Shown: piece after piece, positions 1 to 8,545 of the stretch
How the letters are laid out: each line of letters starts with the position of its first letter
Position numbering within the stretch: the first letter of the stretch is position 1
The notes under the pieces: generated by a model
The model's input: the letters and a program-made list of their open reading frames with translations, nothing else
Told to the model about the DNA's origin: nothing
Databases searched by the model: none
Assembly (NCBI GenBank): GCA_013215655.1
Contig: JABSOX010000049.1
Span: forward strand, 1 to 43,391
Reading direction: 5' to 3'
Source of the DNA: Colwellia sp.
GTDB lineage: Bacteria; Pseudomonadota; Gammaproteobacteria; Enterobacterales; Alteromonadaceae
Length of the DNA stretch: 43,391 nt
Made by a program: the position numbers and the translations under genes

Positions 1-118
1 TGCTACAATCCGCTTTTTCAGCTTTCTTAACATGTAGTTTAGGATCATGTGCGCTAGCGGTTATCGATAAAGTTAATGTTGGAATTAACACCAAAGCTAT
101 TTTTGTTAATGTATTCAT
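1..118 (-). CDS. Small secreted protein, N-terminal part only
   Basis: The gene runs off the left edge; 39 codons are visible. The start is the ATG complementary to 116-118, preceded by a good ribosome binding site (CAGGAGAAAA on the minus strand, 121-130). The visible part is a signal peptide ending in ASA, then a short mature segment starting HDPKLHVKKAEKADC. The family is not recognised. Its place beside a DUF411 protein and a Met/His/Cys-rich protein suggests, by inference only, a role in periplasmic metal (copper) handling. The gene itself is well supported by start, Shine-Dalgarno and signal peptide. Confidence 0.7.
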   Translation of the reverse strand, partial: MNTLTKIALVLIPTLTLSITASAHDPKLHVKKAEKADCS

Positions 119-213
119 TTTTTTCTCCTGTTATAAAAATTTAGATAATTGTTAGTTTTTAATTGTTAATTTTTACTTGGTTTTTCTTCTTATTTACCTC
201 AATGCAAGAAACC

Positions 214-732
214 TCAGAACTGTTGTTCATAAGATTGAACCTCTACATAAATGTCAAAACTCTGATCTGATTTCAAAAGTAAAACCCGATATGGCATAAA
301 CTTATCACCAACTTCCATACCAGGTGAACCCAGCGGCATAGCGGGAACTGATAGTCCTAAGACATCAGCAGAGTGATTTTCTTGCAAAAATTGTTGGATT
401 ATTTTTGCCGGCACATGTCCTTCAAAAATATAGCCATCTTTTGAAACAGCGGTATGGCAAGAGCGATAACGCGCTGCGATACCGTGTTGTTGTTTGATAA
501 CTGAAATATTACTTACGTTATATACTTTAGATTGAAAACCGTATTCTTCAATATGGTTGACCCATTTTTTACAACAGCCGCAAGTAGGACTTTTATACAC
601 ATCTAAAGCGACAATTTGTGGCTCGGTTTTATTAAAGTTAGCATTGACGGCTTTACTCTCTGAACAGCCAGTGAGCAATACAACCGTTACAAAGGTTGTT
701 AAAACCTTTAAAATTAATTTTCTTAAAATCAT
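214..732 (-). CDS. DUF411 family metal-binding lipoprotein
   Basis: From the ATG at 732 the protein is 172 residues. It has a lipoprotein signal peptide (lipobox LLTGC, lipidated Cys23) and then a DUF411 domain. The N-terminal motif YKSPTCGCCKKW (Cys51, Cys53, Cys54) and the later SCHTA and GHVPA segments are typical of DUF411. Members are found in copper and other heavy-metal resistance clusters and are thought to bind metal in the periplasm. An in-frame TTG two codons upstream (738) could also start translation, but the ATG is preferred. Neighbours on the same strand are a small secreted protein and a Met/His/Cys-rich protein, consistent with a metal-handling group. The exact function of the family is unproven. 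Confidence 0.85.
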   Translation of the reverse strand: MILRKLILKVLTTFVTVVLLTGCSESKAVNANFNKTEPQIVALDVYKSPTCGCCKKWVNHIEEYGFQSKVYNVSNISVIKQQHGIAARYRSCHTAVSKDGYIFEGHVPAKIIQQFLQENHSADVLGLSVPAMPLGSPGMEVGDKFMPYRVLLLKSDQSFDIYVEVQSYEQQF

Positions 733-882
733 ACCCAATCCAAAAAAGAGATATTAATTACTTTGTTTAATTAGGTTATTTCGCTGATGTTTATAGAAGA
801 ATGTAAATAAACAAGCAGATCAAAAAAGCCTAATACAGATATTAGTTAAACGAGCCATATTCTGGACGCATTTATGCTGTAT

Positions 883-1251
883 TTAGCTAATTATAGGAGG
901 TCTATAAAGGGATGTGAGTTGTCGGCTTTGTACCAAACTTGAAATGGAGACTATTTTATTCGCTAGTTCGACATTAGCAGTACTACTAATATCTTTAAGT
1001 AAGGCGGTCAGACTCGAACACCCACCGAGAATACAGTTGCATGATGTTGCACAACAATCTTCTTTTGATTCATCGTCAGCTACATCATTAGTCATATTAT
1101 GACTGTTATTCATGTTAGCCATGTCATGTGTTGGTGTGTTCATTCCTTCCATATTCATCATTTGATATGGCATTACTATAGACGCCATTGCTTGACCAAT
1201 AAAAGTCAAACATAGCAGCAACAATAATGTTTTAGGAAAATTTAAAGACAC
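883..1251 (-). CDS. Met/His/Cys-rich secreted small protein
   Basis: This small protein of about 122 residues has an N-terminal hydrophobic segment ending in AMA, probably a signal peptide. A stretch rich in Met, His and Asn follows (MMNMEGMN, HDMANMNN, SHNM), then a Cys cluster (CCATSCNC and GGC), and the tail ends SLYRPPI. Met/His clusters are typical of periplasmic copper-binding proteins, and the gene lies near a DUF411 gene, so copper binding is inferred. There is no ATG before the mature region. A GTG at 1251 gives the best signal peptide, while TTG at 1278 is an alternative 9 codons upstream. No named family was recognised. Confidence 0.6.
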   Translation of the reverse strand: MSLNFPKTLLLLLCLTFIGQAMASIVMPYQMMNMEGMNTPTHDMANMNNSHNMTNDVADDESKEDCCATSCNCILGGCSSLTALLKDISSTANVELANKIVSISSLVQSRQLTSLYRPPIIS

Positions 1252-1423
1252 AAACAACCAATTTATTACGAGAATCAAGCTTGATAATACCTAAAAATTT
1301 TAACTTTTCAATGAAAATACACGCATAAAATGTAACATCTTTCGATATGACAGCCGAAAAATTGCCGCGACGGTGACATACATGGACGCAGTTGTAGAGA
1401 ACAACCAGAAATAAAATCGACAC

Positions 1424-1690
1424 CTTGATTATGAGTCTCTCTGTTATCCTGAAATATCCAAAGAACTCATCATTTACCTAAAAACATTTTAATTAATGGA
1501 CTGACTGCGCAGGATATTAAGGTAAATTCATTAACAAAATTAAGCGACCTAAAGTTCAGTTTTCAACCCATTCAATGAAAATCAGTCTCAAAAACAAAAA
1601 CAGAGGTTACATATTTTAGAGATACAAAAAAATCAAATATTGGATGAAGTAGAAAGCAGCTTGAGCAAATACAGAAGGAAATAGAATTGC
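1424..1690 (+). pseudogene. Possible remnant of a small gene (weak)
   Basis: The 414 bases between 1279 and 1692 hold no intact gene. On the plus strand, short protein-like pieces can be read in different frames: one starting DYESLCYPEISKEL near 1432, one GLTAQDIKVNSLTKLS near 1500, and a Gln/Lys/Glu-rich, coiled-coil-like piece ending SLSKYRRK and a stop near 1685. Stops and frame changes separate them. They could come from one decayed gene of unknown family, or may be chance reading of AT-rich DNA. Confidence 0.2.
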
Positions 1691-1692
1691 TA

Positions 1693-2133
1693 TTACTTCG
1701 TCAATACTTTATCTAAAATTGCGTGTAGTTGTTCAACATTTTTATATCCATGACTCAACGAGTAATGGGAACCTTTAACGACCATTACCGCAGGAAAACC
1801 GCGAAAGGTAAGTTGCTCACCTTCATCATCTTTAAGATCATCAAAAACAAAGCTTGAAAACATAAAGTTAATTGTTTCTTTTACAGGGATGAAGTGCTCA
1901 TTTAGCTCTTTCGCTAGCATAGGATCAGTAAAAACGTCTTTTTCCATCGCAGCACATGTGGTGCAAAATCGCATTTTAGCAAAGACAAAAATAGGTTTCT
2001 CAGAATTCATCGCTCGGGCTTCTTTGTAGCTATGCCACTCAACCTCAGCGGTATATAATGTTGGTGAAATTGCCGCATATAGGCTTGGCAATAAAATAAT
2101 GGCGGCAATTATTGCGATAAATGGTTTCTTCAT
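1693..2133 (-). CDS. Secreted thioredoxin-fold protein (CxxC)
   Basis: The protein has 146 residues: a signal peptide (about residues 1-20, ending SLYAA) and then one thioredoxin-like domain. The region IFVFAKMRFCTTCAAMEKDV contains a C-T-T-C redox pair followed by the helix that usually follows it. FRGFPAVMVV holds the cis-Pro loop expected in this fold. It resembles the thioredoxin_7 / DsbD C-terminal-like group that acts in periplasmic disulfide exchange. The start ATG is at 2133. It is a single gene, with the CadC-type regulator further downstream on the same strand. Substrate and partner are unknown; a role with the nearby metal-linked proteins is only a guess from position. Confidence 0.75.
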   Translation of the reverse strand: MKKPFIAIIAAIILLPSLYAAISPTLYTAEVEWHSYKEARAMNSEKPIFVFAKMRFCTTCAAMEKDVFTDPMLAKELNEHFIPVKETINFMFSSFVFDDLKDDEGEQLTFRGFPAVMVVKGSHYSLSHGYKNVEQLHAILDKVLTK

Positions 2134-2243
2134 TGAACGTCCGTATATACAACAGCTTGAATAACAATTAGACCCATAGAATTGTTGTATGCTTTCAATT
2201 TATCGGTAAATAAATGGATAAACTATTTAACCATCACATCAAG

Positions 2244-4307
2244 TTAATCAAGATGACTTTTAAAAATATAGATATCACTTTCAACTTTATCTAATTTAGT
2301 AATAATTAGATTTTTCTGATCAGGAGAAACCGCCATTGAACTTCCTACGGCTGTAGACAAAGACGATGAGACTTTCGTCTTTTGTTTAGTGGTTAAATTA
2401 ATTTTCCAAGTGCCTTTTTGATCTTTTTGGAAATTTGCGTAGTAAATATGGCTATTACTTATTGTCCAATGTTCTGCCAAGTAGCTCGGGAAATCGGGTA
2501 ATATTAATTCGATAAACCTACCTTTATCATTAACAATATACAAGCCATTGTTATCTGGTTTTGTATAAATCAAATGGCCATTGGTTAATACCTTTAAACT
2601 TGTAGCGCCGTCAGTGGTTAGAATACTTACTGAATTATCAGGTAATATTTCAATGAGTTGTGATACATCATTTACGTTTTTGGTTATTGCGTAAATTGAT
2701 TTGTTTGCATGATATATACAGTGTGATATTTGATATTTTCCCGCATTAATTCTTTTAAAGCTTAGAGTATTATTATCAAACTCTAAGCATTGATAGCCTT
2801 TATCATTTAACGTACTGATCAATAATTTATTTTCTGATGGATGCCAAAAAGGAGAAATAAGGCTCTCACCTTTAATTGATAATAATTTCAGCTCTTTTTT
2901 TTCTTTAATATCATACAACCAAATATCACTTATACCATTGCGATTACTGGTAAACGCTAATTGTTCACCATTTGGAGAATAAGCAGGATGATTATCAAAT
3001 TTTGCCGAAGAAACAAGTAACGTCTCTTCTTTGCTGGTTAAATTAATTTGCCAAAGGTTTGCTTGGTATTTTTTTTCTTGATAAATAAGTGTTTCGCCTA
3101 ATCGGTCTACCGATGGAATTTGCCCGTCTTTCGCGCCTAAGTTTGTTATTGTTTTCTCAGCCACATCAAGCAACCATATATTTTTATCACCGCGCTTATT
3201 TGAGTCAAAGATAATATGATCATCGTCAATCCATTGGTGACTCAAGATCATACTTTTTTCAGAGGTAAGTTGATCAACATTCGCTAAATCATTTCTGGCT
3301 GCTTGATAAATATTACGAATAGAATCGGTACCGCGAATAAAACTAATTGACTTATCATTAGGACTGAAACGTGGTCGTGTATCATAGTTTGTTGTATTTC
3401 CTGGGAAAGTTAACTGTTTAGTGGTTTTTGTTGCCAAATTATATAACCAAATGGCCGTTGTTGAATGTTCACTACCGTTATCGACATAAAGGAATGACTT
3501 ACCATCTTTGGCCCAGTCAAAAATACTTGACTCATTGGGAAGTTGGCAACTGGAGATAGTTTCTTGGTTCAATGTGGCGACAGTAACCAGTGCTATGCGA
3601 CACTTTTTATTTTCAATAACGGCACTGAGTAATTGGTTGTTATCGTGTGATAAAATGGGTGAAAGATACTTTGATTTTTTGTTCGCTAGTTCAAACTTAA
3701 CTTGCCCTTCACGTGTTAAAACTCGTGTTATATATTGCCCTTCTTTTCGATAAACAAGCGTAATAAATTGACCATCAGCAGACAATTCTGCTTGATACTC
3801 AATATATGTATCAGCGGTTAATCGTTGCGCATTATTTATTGCTTGATTAAATATGTGATCCCATTTGCTGCTTTCATTTGTTTTTTGAAAAAACCAGCCG
3901 CCAATTAATAACATAAAAACGATTGATACAATCAGAGAAACTTTATAGGGAAAGTTTTTAGAAATAGAATGAGACGTTTCTATTTCTTCTTTGGCTGCTG
4001 ACCTTATTTTGGCAATAAATCGGTAGCCACGTTTGGGAATGGTTTCAATATAAACAGGATTTTTTCTATCATCTGCCAGTAACGCTCTTAATTGGGCAAT
4101 ACTTCTTGAAAGTGCATCTTCGTTAACAATTTTATCTTGCCAAACATGGTCGATTATTTCTTCTCTACTTAATAATTGCCCAGCATTATTAAGTAAAAAA
4201 GCTAACAATTTTGCTTGTATAGGGGGTAAACGGTGAGTTTGCTCTTTGCTCTTGAGTTGGCCATCTAGAAAACTAAACTTCCATTGTAAAAAGTATATAT
4301 TTTCCAA
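2244..4307 (-). CDS. CadC/ToxR-type membrane transcriptional regulator with TolB-like propeller
   Basis: The 687-residue protein has three parts. Residues 1-100 form an OmpR/PhoB-type winged-helix DNA-binding domain (LLSREEIIDHVW, the recognition helix region DALSRSIAQLRALL, and the wing IPKRGYRF). One transmembrane helix lies at about 122-140. The periplasmic part from 150 to the end reads as WD40/TolB-like propeller blades, for example FSPNDKSISFIRG, YSPNGEQLAFTSN and VSPDQKNLIITKL. Such one-component regulators sense an envelope or external signal and bind DNA directly at the membrane. It is transcribed away from the GlyGly-CTERM protein gene starting near 4469, which is its most likely target. 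The signal is unknown. Confidence 0.88.
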   Translation of the reverse strand: MENIYFLQWKFSFLDGQLKSKEQTHRLPPIQAKLLAFLLNNAGQLLSREEIIDHVWQDKIVNEDALSRSIAQLRALLADDRKNPVYIETIPKRGYRFIAKIRSAAKEEIETSHSISKNFPYKVSLIVSIVFMLLIGGWFFQKTNESSKWDHIFNQAINNAQRLTADTYIEYQAELSADGQFITLVYRKEGQYITRVLTREGQVKFELANKKSKYLSPILSHDNNQLLSAVIENKKCRIALVTVATLNQETISSCQLPNESSIFDWAKDGKSFLYVDNGSEHSTTAIWLYNLATKTTKQLTFPGNTTNYDTRPRFSPNDKSISFIRGTDSIRNIYQAARNDLANVDQLTSEKSMILSHQWIDDDHIIFDSNKRGDKNIWLLDVAEKTITNLGAKDGQIPSVDRLGETLIYQEKKYQANLWQINLTSKEETLLVSSAKFDNHPAYSPNGEQLAFTSNRNGISDIWLYDIKEKKELKLLSIKGESLISPFWHPSENKLLISTLNDKGYQCLEFDNNTLSFKRINAGKYQISHCIYHANKSIYAITKNVNDVSQLIEILPDNSVSILTTDGATSLKVLTNGHLIYTKPDNNGLYIVNDKGRFIELILPDFPSYLAEHWTISNSHIYYANFQKDQKGTWKINLTTKQKTKVSSSLSTAVGSSMAVSPDQKNLIITKLDKVESDIYIFKSHLD

Positions 4308-4366
4308 TTGATTAGACCTTGTTTTTTATGTGTTTTTATTGTTATTAATAAATGAGTATATCAATA

Positions 4367-4408
4367 AAAGGAGGATTTGAGGAGGTTAAAAAGGAGCTTT
4401 TCCGAATG
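4367..4408 (+). promoter_or_regulatory. Three consecutive Shine-Dalgarno-like motifs
   Basis: Within 30 bases there are three purine-rich ribosome-binding-like motifs: AAAGGAGG (4367-4374), GAGGAGG (4379-4385) and AAGGAG (4391-4396). The last one lies 9 bases before an in-frame ATG at 4406. They decide between possible starts of the downstream gene, or they may hold ribosomes in the leader. Confidence 0.45.
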
Positions 4409-4468
4409 ATTTTTGATCTTATTAGTCATTATCATGGTATTCAAATTGATAATCATGAGAGCAAAATA

Positions 4469-6316
4469 ATGATAAAAAACACATGGTTCAAAAATAAGTG
4501 GATAAATTGTTTAACCTCTAGCCTAATGTTGATGGTGCTAAATAGTCAGGCGGATCAACTTGGAGATGAAAATTGTGATTCTCTTTTGTTGGTCAGTAGC
4601 TACAAACAAAATGATGTAAAAGTATTTGATGGTTGCTCAGGTGAGTTCATTAAAAATATTGATCAAGGAGGAATGATATTCGGCGCCCAAGCAATTACTG
4701 AATTACCTGATGGTCGTATACTCATTGCGAGTGAAATAAACAATCGATTAATTGCATATGACCGTGAAACGTTATCACAGGGCGAAGTCGTTATTGACTT
4801 AGGTACCGAGAATTTTATTCCAACACCGTTAGGGTTAGCAATTGAAGATAACGTTTTATATGTCGCTAGTTATTCAACAAATACGATTGTAAAAGTAGAC
4901 ATGCAAACTTGGCAAGTTATCGGCACCTTGTTACCGAGTAATAATGGCATAATTACCGGCATTGACGCAGGTACTGTTATTGATAATGGCTTTTTATATG
5001 CGCCGGGTTTCGACAGTAGTAATATTATTCGAGTAAATTTATCTTCAGGTGAAGCCACAGAACTCGTTTCAACTGCAACCGAAGGGCTCAAAAATGCTCG
5101 AGGTTTAGCCATTCATAATGATGAGCTATTTGTCACCTCAGAAAATTCTAATGAAATTAAAGTATTTAATAAAAATAATGGCGCCTTTATTCGCTCAATG
5201 CAGGTAAGTTCAAGGCCTGCTGGCATTCAAATCGATGGCGATGACCATTTAATTTATAACAATAGAACACGTGTTTATCGGATGAAATTAGATGGCCAAG
5301 ACCATCAACAAATTATTGCACCCACTAATGATATATTGTCTGGTGCAACGTTTGTATATCGTCTAAAAAAAAATATTGATGCCGATGGCGATGGCTTAAC
5401 AGATCAAGACGAAACCAATATTTATGGCACAGACCCTGATCAAGGGGATACTGATAGTGATGGCATGCCAGATGGATGGGAAGTTGAATATGATTTAGAG
5501 CCATTAACTGATGATGCGATGAATGATCCTGATGGTGACGGTTTAAATAACTTACAGGAATATCAAATATCTACTGATCCCAATGACAGTGATACCGATA
5601 ATGATGGTCTCAATGATTTAGAAGATGAAAATCCACTAATACCGGATACAACACCTGAAATTAGTGGAGAACCAAGCAAAGAAGTTTTGCAGGGCGAAAG
5701 CTATTTATTCACCCCAGCTTTAAATTACATTGGTGATAATGCTCAAGTATCATTTATTATCGAAAACAAACCTCAATGGGCTAGCTTTTCAGAAGAAACA
5801 GGACAACTTTCAGGATTACTAACCAATAGTGATGTTGGGATTTATCAGCAAATTATTATTAGTTCTACCAATGGTTTTGTTACGGATGAATTACCGCCAT
5901 TTCTAATTGAAGTTGTTAATGTCAATGATGCACCCACTCAAACAACAGAAATACCAACCGGTGATTTGTCATTTACTATAAATAGCAATATCTCTATCGA
6001 TTTAAGCCAGTACTTTAGCGATATTGATGAAGGTGACGTGCTCACCTTTAGCGCTGAGAGTATATCAAGTGACATAAGTATAAATGCTGAAGGTTTGCTT
6101 AGTGGTAATGGCGACGCTGTTGGAACATTGTCGTTAACATTAGTGATAACAGATAAAGCAGGAGAAAGTCTTTCAAAAGCGTTATCAATAGAAATCACTG
6201 AACTTCCACCTGTAGTTGTGCCTAAAGAAAAGAGCTCGGGAGGTAGTGGCGGCAGCATAGTTTGGTCACTTGGATTCTTATTATTGGCACTTTTTCGTAA
6301 AAAACATTTCCAATAA
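4469..6316 (+). CDS. GlyGly-CTERM surface protein with propeller, calcium-type repeats and Ig-like domains
   Basis: From the ATG at 4469 the protein has 615 residues. It starts with a signal peptide (MIKNTWFKNKWINCLTSSLM...NSQA) and an NHL/SMP-30-like beta-propeller. Asp-rich repeats of the thrombospondin type 3 / EF-hand-like kind follow (DADGDGLTD, DTDSDGMPDGW, DPDGDGLNNLQEY, DTDNDGLNDLED), then two cadherin/Ig-like segments. The C-terminus is GGSGGS, a hydrophobic helix and a basic tail (FRKKH), the GlyGly-CTERM sorting signal processed by rhombosortase and type II secretion in related bacteria. In-frame starts at 4406 and 4352 are possible; 4406 has the stronger ribosome binding site, but 4469 puts the signal peptide at the N-terminus and leaves room for a divergent promoter. 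Ligand unknown. Confidence 0.82.
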   Translation: MIKNTWFKNKWINCLTSSLMLMVLNSQADQLGDENCDSLLLVSSYKQNDVKVFDGCSGEFIKNIDQGGMIFGAQAITELPDGRILIASEINNRLIAYDRETLSQGEVVIDLGTENFIPTPLGLAIEDNVLYVASYSTNTIVKVDMQTWQVIGTLLPSNNGIITGIDAGTVIDNGFLYAPGFDSSNIIRVNLSSGEATELVSTATEGLKNARGLAIHNDELFVTSENSNEIKVFNKNNGAFIRSMQVSSRPAGIQIDGDDHLIYNNRTRVYRMKLDGQDHQQIIAPTNDILSGATFVYRLKKNIDADGDGLTDQDETNIYGTDPDQGDTDSDGMPDGWEVEYDLEPLTDDAMNDPDGDGLNNLQEYQISTDPNDSDTDNDGLNDLEDENPLIPDTTPEISGEPSKEVLQGESYLFTPALNYIGDNAQVSFIIENKPQWASFSEETGQLSGLLTNSDVGIYQQIIISSTNGFVTDELPPFLIEVVNVNDAPTQTTEIPTGDLSFTINSNISIDLSQYFSDIDEGDVLTFSAESISSDISINAEGLLSGNGDAVGTLSLTLVITDKAGESLSKALSIEITELPPVVVPKEKSSGGSGGSIVWSLGFLLLALFRKKHFQ

Positions 6317-6360
6317 AAACATCATGCATAAAATCAAAGCACTTTAATTTAGCTTCAATG

Positions 6361-6482
6361 TAAAAAAAGGCAGACGTACCGATACGTCTGCCCTTGAACT
6401 CTCCTCTCCCTCAATAACTCTCTGTAATGCCCTGTTCAGTGCAGACACAAATCATCATTTTGTATGTTCAGTCAGTCCCTGT
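6361..6482 (-). ncRNA. Candidate small RNA with intrinsic terminator
   Basis: The 6317-6655 gap has no protein gene but looks like a transcription unit on the minus strand. A possible promoter (TTGTTA at 6511-6516, 16-base spacer, CATAAA at 6489-6494) would start RNA near 6482. The unit ends in a perfect 10-bp stem (6369-6378 with 6383-6392, loop CCGA) followed on the minus strand by a run of seven T (6362-6368), a classic intrinsic terminator. The RNA would be about 120 nt, with several GGA/AGGGA motifs (for example GAGGGAGAGGAGAG). A 15-codon ORF (MMICVCTEQGITESY) lies inside, so a small mRNA is the alternative. No Rfam family was recognised. Confidence 0.5.
6362..6392 (-). terminator. Intrinsic terminator of the candidate sRNA
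   Basis: The arms GGCAGACGTA (6369-6378) and TACGTCTGCC (6383-6392) are perfectly complementary around a 4-base loop. On the minus strand the hairpin is followed by seven T. The plus-strand side has no T-run, so the terminator works for minus-strand transcription, although no minus-strand protein gene lies to its right. Confidence 0.8.
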
Positions 6483-6655
6483 TACTAATTTATGTCACTG
6501 TTTTTAAATTTAACAATTTTTATATACAATAAGCTATAATTTACCCTCAATTCTTATATATCCAAAAAGATAAAACAGAAATCAATCAGATACTTCCCCA
6601 TACATCAACACCACTATCAGTAGCAAATACGCAGCTCAAAATTGCAACATTCAAT

Positions 6656-7708
6656 TTGTTTAATTACCTTGAGCCGCCCAATGCTTTTTATGAATTTGAG
6701 CGTATTTATAGTGCTAAGCAATGGCAAAAGAAACAAGATTGGATAGTGGCTTATTTACGTGAATATCAACCTGACATTATTGGCTTTCAAGAAGTTTTTA
6801 GTACTGACTCGTTAAAAGAATTAGTTACCGCGCAAGGTTATGATTATTTTGAAGTGGTTGCTCAACCCGATGTTATTGATGATTTTATTTATCGTAGCCC
6901 CGTTGTAGCCATTGCATCTCGTCATCCTATTGTTGACATCAAAGCGGTAAAACCAGACGTTGAACTTGCGCAAACATTAGGTTTAGCCAGTGACTTTTCT
7001 TTTCGTCGAAGTGTGCTTAGAGCAACGATTGAGGTACCTCATATCGGTAACTGTGATTGTTACGTTGTGCACTTAAAATCAAAACGTTCAATGATTGAAC
7101 TCGATGAGAAAAATAAAACCTGGTCAGCAGAACAAACCATTATTGAAAGCCTAAAAGCACAAATAGCGGGTAGTTGGGGATCAACCATACAGCGTGGTAG
7201 TGAAGCAACGCTATTAATGATGGATATGATAGAACGACGTGAAGCTACGGGTCACCCCATGATATTAATGGGCGATTTTAATAATAACTTAACTGACGGT
7301 GTATTAAGTCATTTACTAACAAACACCCTACGTTTTGTTTCCCGCATTGACCGTGATGCCTACCTCGCTAAGTATTGTTTAAATGACGCTTGGGATCTCT
7401 TTCAAGTAGCCTTAACTAATGAAGTTAATGCAACTGATCTAGCAACTGCTAAATCAGATAAGAGCAATCGAAAAATAAATAGACAAGAAAAAGTAGCGCG
7501 TACACCAACCCATTATTTTGGTGGTGGTAGTTCGGTACTCGATTACATTTTATTGTCGTGTGAATTTGATGCCAGTTTTCATGACAGCCTTTATCAAGTC
7601 AGCGCGTATGATACTTACGACCGACATTTAATTAATCCCATTTTTGAACGTGATGGCGAAAGTACAGATCATGGCATTGTCTTAATAACATTAACCTTAA
7701 GATCCTGA
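6656..7708 (+). CDS. Endonuclease/exonuclease/phosphatase family hydrolase, start unclear
   Basis: At least 350 residues with the signature motifs of the EEP (DNase I-like) fold: GFQEVF (metal-binding Glu), HLKSKRS, MGDFNNN (Asp/Asn) and the C-terminal STDHGIV (Asp-His pair). These enzymes cleave phosphodiester bonds in nucleic acids, lipids or sugar phosphates; the substrate here is unknown. Position 6656 is a TTG inside the conserved N-terminus: the preceding codons 6638-6655 encode KIATFN, the usual first strand of the fold. The frame is open back to about 6530 with no ATG, GTG or TTG, so the true start is either a rare codon (ATT at 6641) or was lost. No signal peptide is visible. Confidence 0.75.
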   Translation: MFNYLEPPNAFYEFERIYSAKQWQKKQDWIVAYLREYQPDIIGFQEVFSTDSLKELVTAQGYDYFEVVAQPDVIDDFIYRSPVVAIASRHPIVDIKAVKPDVELAQTLGLASDFSFRRSVLRATIEVPHIGNCDCYVVHLKSKRSMIELDEKNKTWSAEQTIIESLKAQIAGSWGSTIQRGSEATLLMMDMIERREATGHPMILMGDFNNNLTDGVLSHLLTNTLRFVSRIDRDAYLAKYCLNDAWDLFQVALTNEVNATDLATAKSDKSNRKINRQEKVARTPTHYFGGGSSVLDYILLSCEFDASFHDSLYQVSAYDTYDRHLINPIFERDGESTDHGIVLITLTLRS

Positions 7709-7829
7709 TTGTTAAGCTCATGATCCTGAGTTCAATAAAAATCAGTGTTATCTGATACTTAATAGCTGATAATATTAAATAGATTAAAGTATTTTCAAAA
7801 ATTTTAAATAAAACCATAAGACATTTCAT

Positions 7830-8489
7830 ATGAATAATAAGAATATAATTATCACTGCTCTTTTTTTAATAATCACGCTGGCTGCTTGTTGCGGAGTAGA
7901 TCCTGCAATAAAAAAAGTAAATACATTTATAATTGAACAAGCAATAGATAAAACAGACCCTGCTTGGAAAACTAAGTTAAGCAAGCCGCCATTACTTACC
8001 TTTGCACCAGGAAAAGACTATTTTTGGGAGCTACAAACCAACCAAGGTAACCTCACGATTAAGCTATTAACTGATTCAGCACCTATGCATGTTTCTAGTA
8101 CCGTTTACTTAACTAAAATTGGTTTCTATGATGATTTAATTTTTCATCGTGTTATCCCTGGCTTTATGGCGCAAGGTGGTGACCCACTCGGTAATGGTAC
8201 GGGCAACCCCGGTTATAAATATGATGGCGAGTTTAACGGTGGAATAAGTCATAACGAACCGGGTATGTTAAGCATGGCAAATTCAGGTCCAGGTACCGAT
8301 GGCAGTCAATTTTTCATCACTTTTACACCGACACCTTTTTTAGATGGTAAACATACCGTTTTTGGTCAAGTAGTCGCAGATTTAGAAGATAGCTTAGCTA
8401 AAATTGAAGCGTTAGGTAGTAGAAGAGGTAGAACCAAAGAACCGGTTCAAATCATTAAAGCTACAATTCGTATAGCCAACAGTAAATAA
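7830..8489 (+). CDS. Cyclophilin-type peptidyl-prolyl isomerase, lipoprotein
   Basis: The 219-residue protein has a lipoprotein signal peptide (ITLAAC, lipidated Cys near residue 20) and a cyclophilin-type PPIase domain from about residue 70. Typical motifs are [15 protein letters not shown] (with the catalytic Arg), the substrate-pocket segment [18 protein letters not shown], and [12 protein letters not shown]. It would catalyse cis-trans isomerisation of prolyl bonds in envelope proteins. A second, more divergent cyclophilin gene follows 56 bases downstream on the same strand, so the two may be co-transcribed. Active-site residues look intact. Confidence 0.9.
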   Translation: MNNKNIIITALFLIITLAACCGVDPAIKKVNTFIIEQAIDKTDPAWKTKLSKPPLLTFAPGKDYFWELQTNQGNLTIKLLTDSAPMHVSSTVYLTKIGFYDDLIFHRVIPGFMAQGGDPLGNGTGNPGYKYDGEFNGGISHNEPGMLSMANSGPGTDGSQFFITFTPTPFLDGKHTVFGQVVADLEDSLAKIEALGSRRGRTKEPVQIIKATIRIANSK

Positions 8490-8545
8490 AAGATTAAAAC
8501 GTTAGGCAACTCATTTGTCACTAAATTATAACAAAAGGTACTGAT

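Noticed and set aside
1232-1423. 63-codon minus-strand frame upstream of the Met/His/Cys-rich gene
   Set aside because: It overlaps that gene in another frame, has no ribosome binding site or recognisable domain, and is probably chance.
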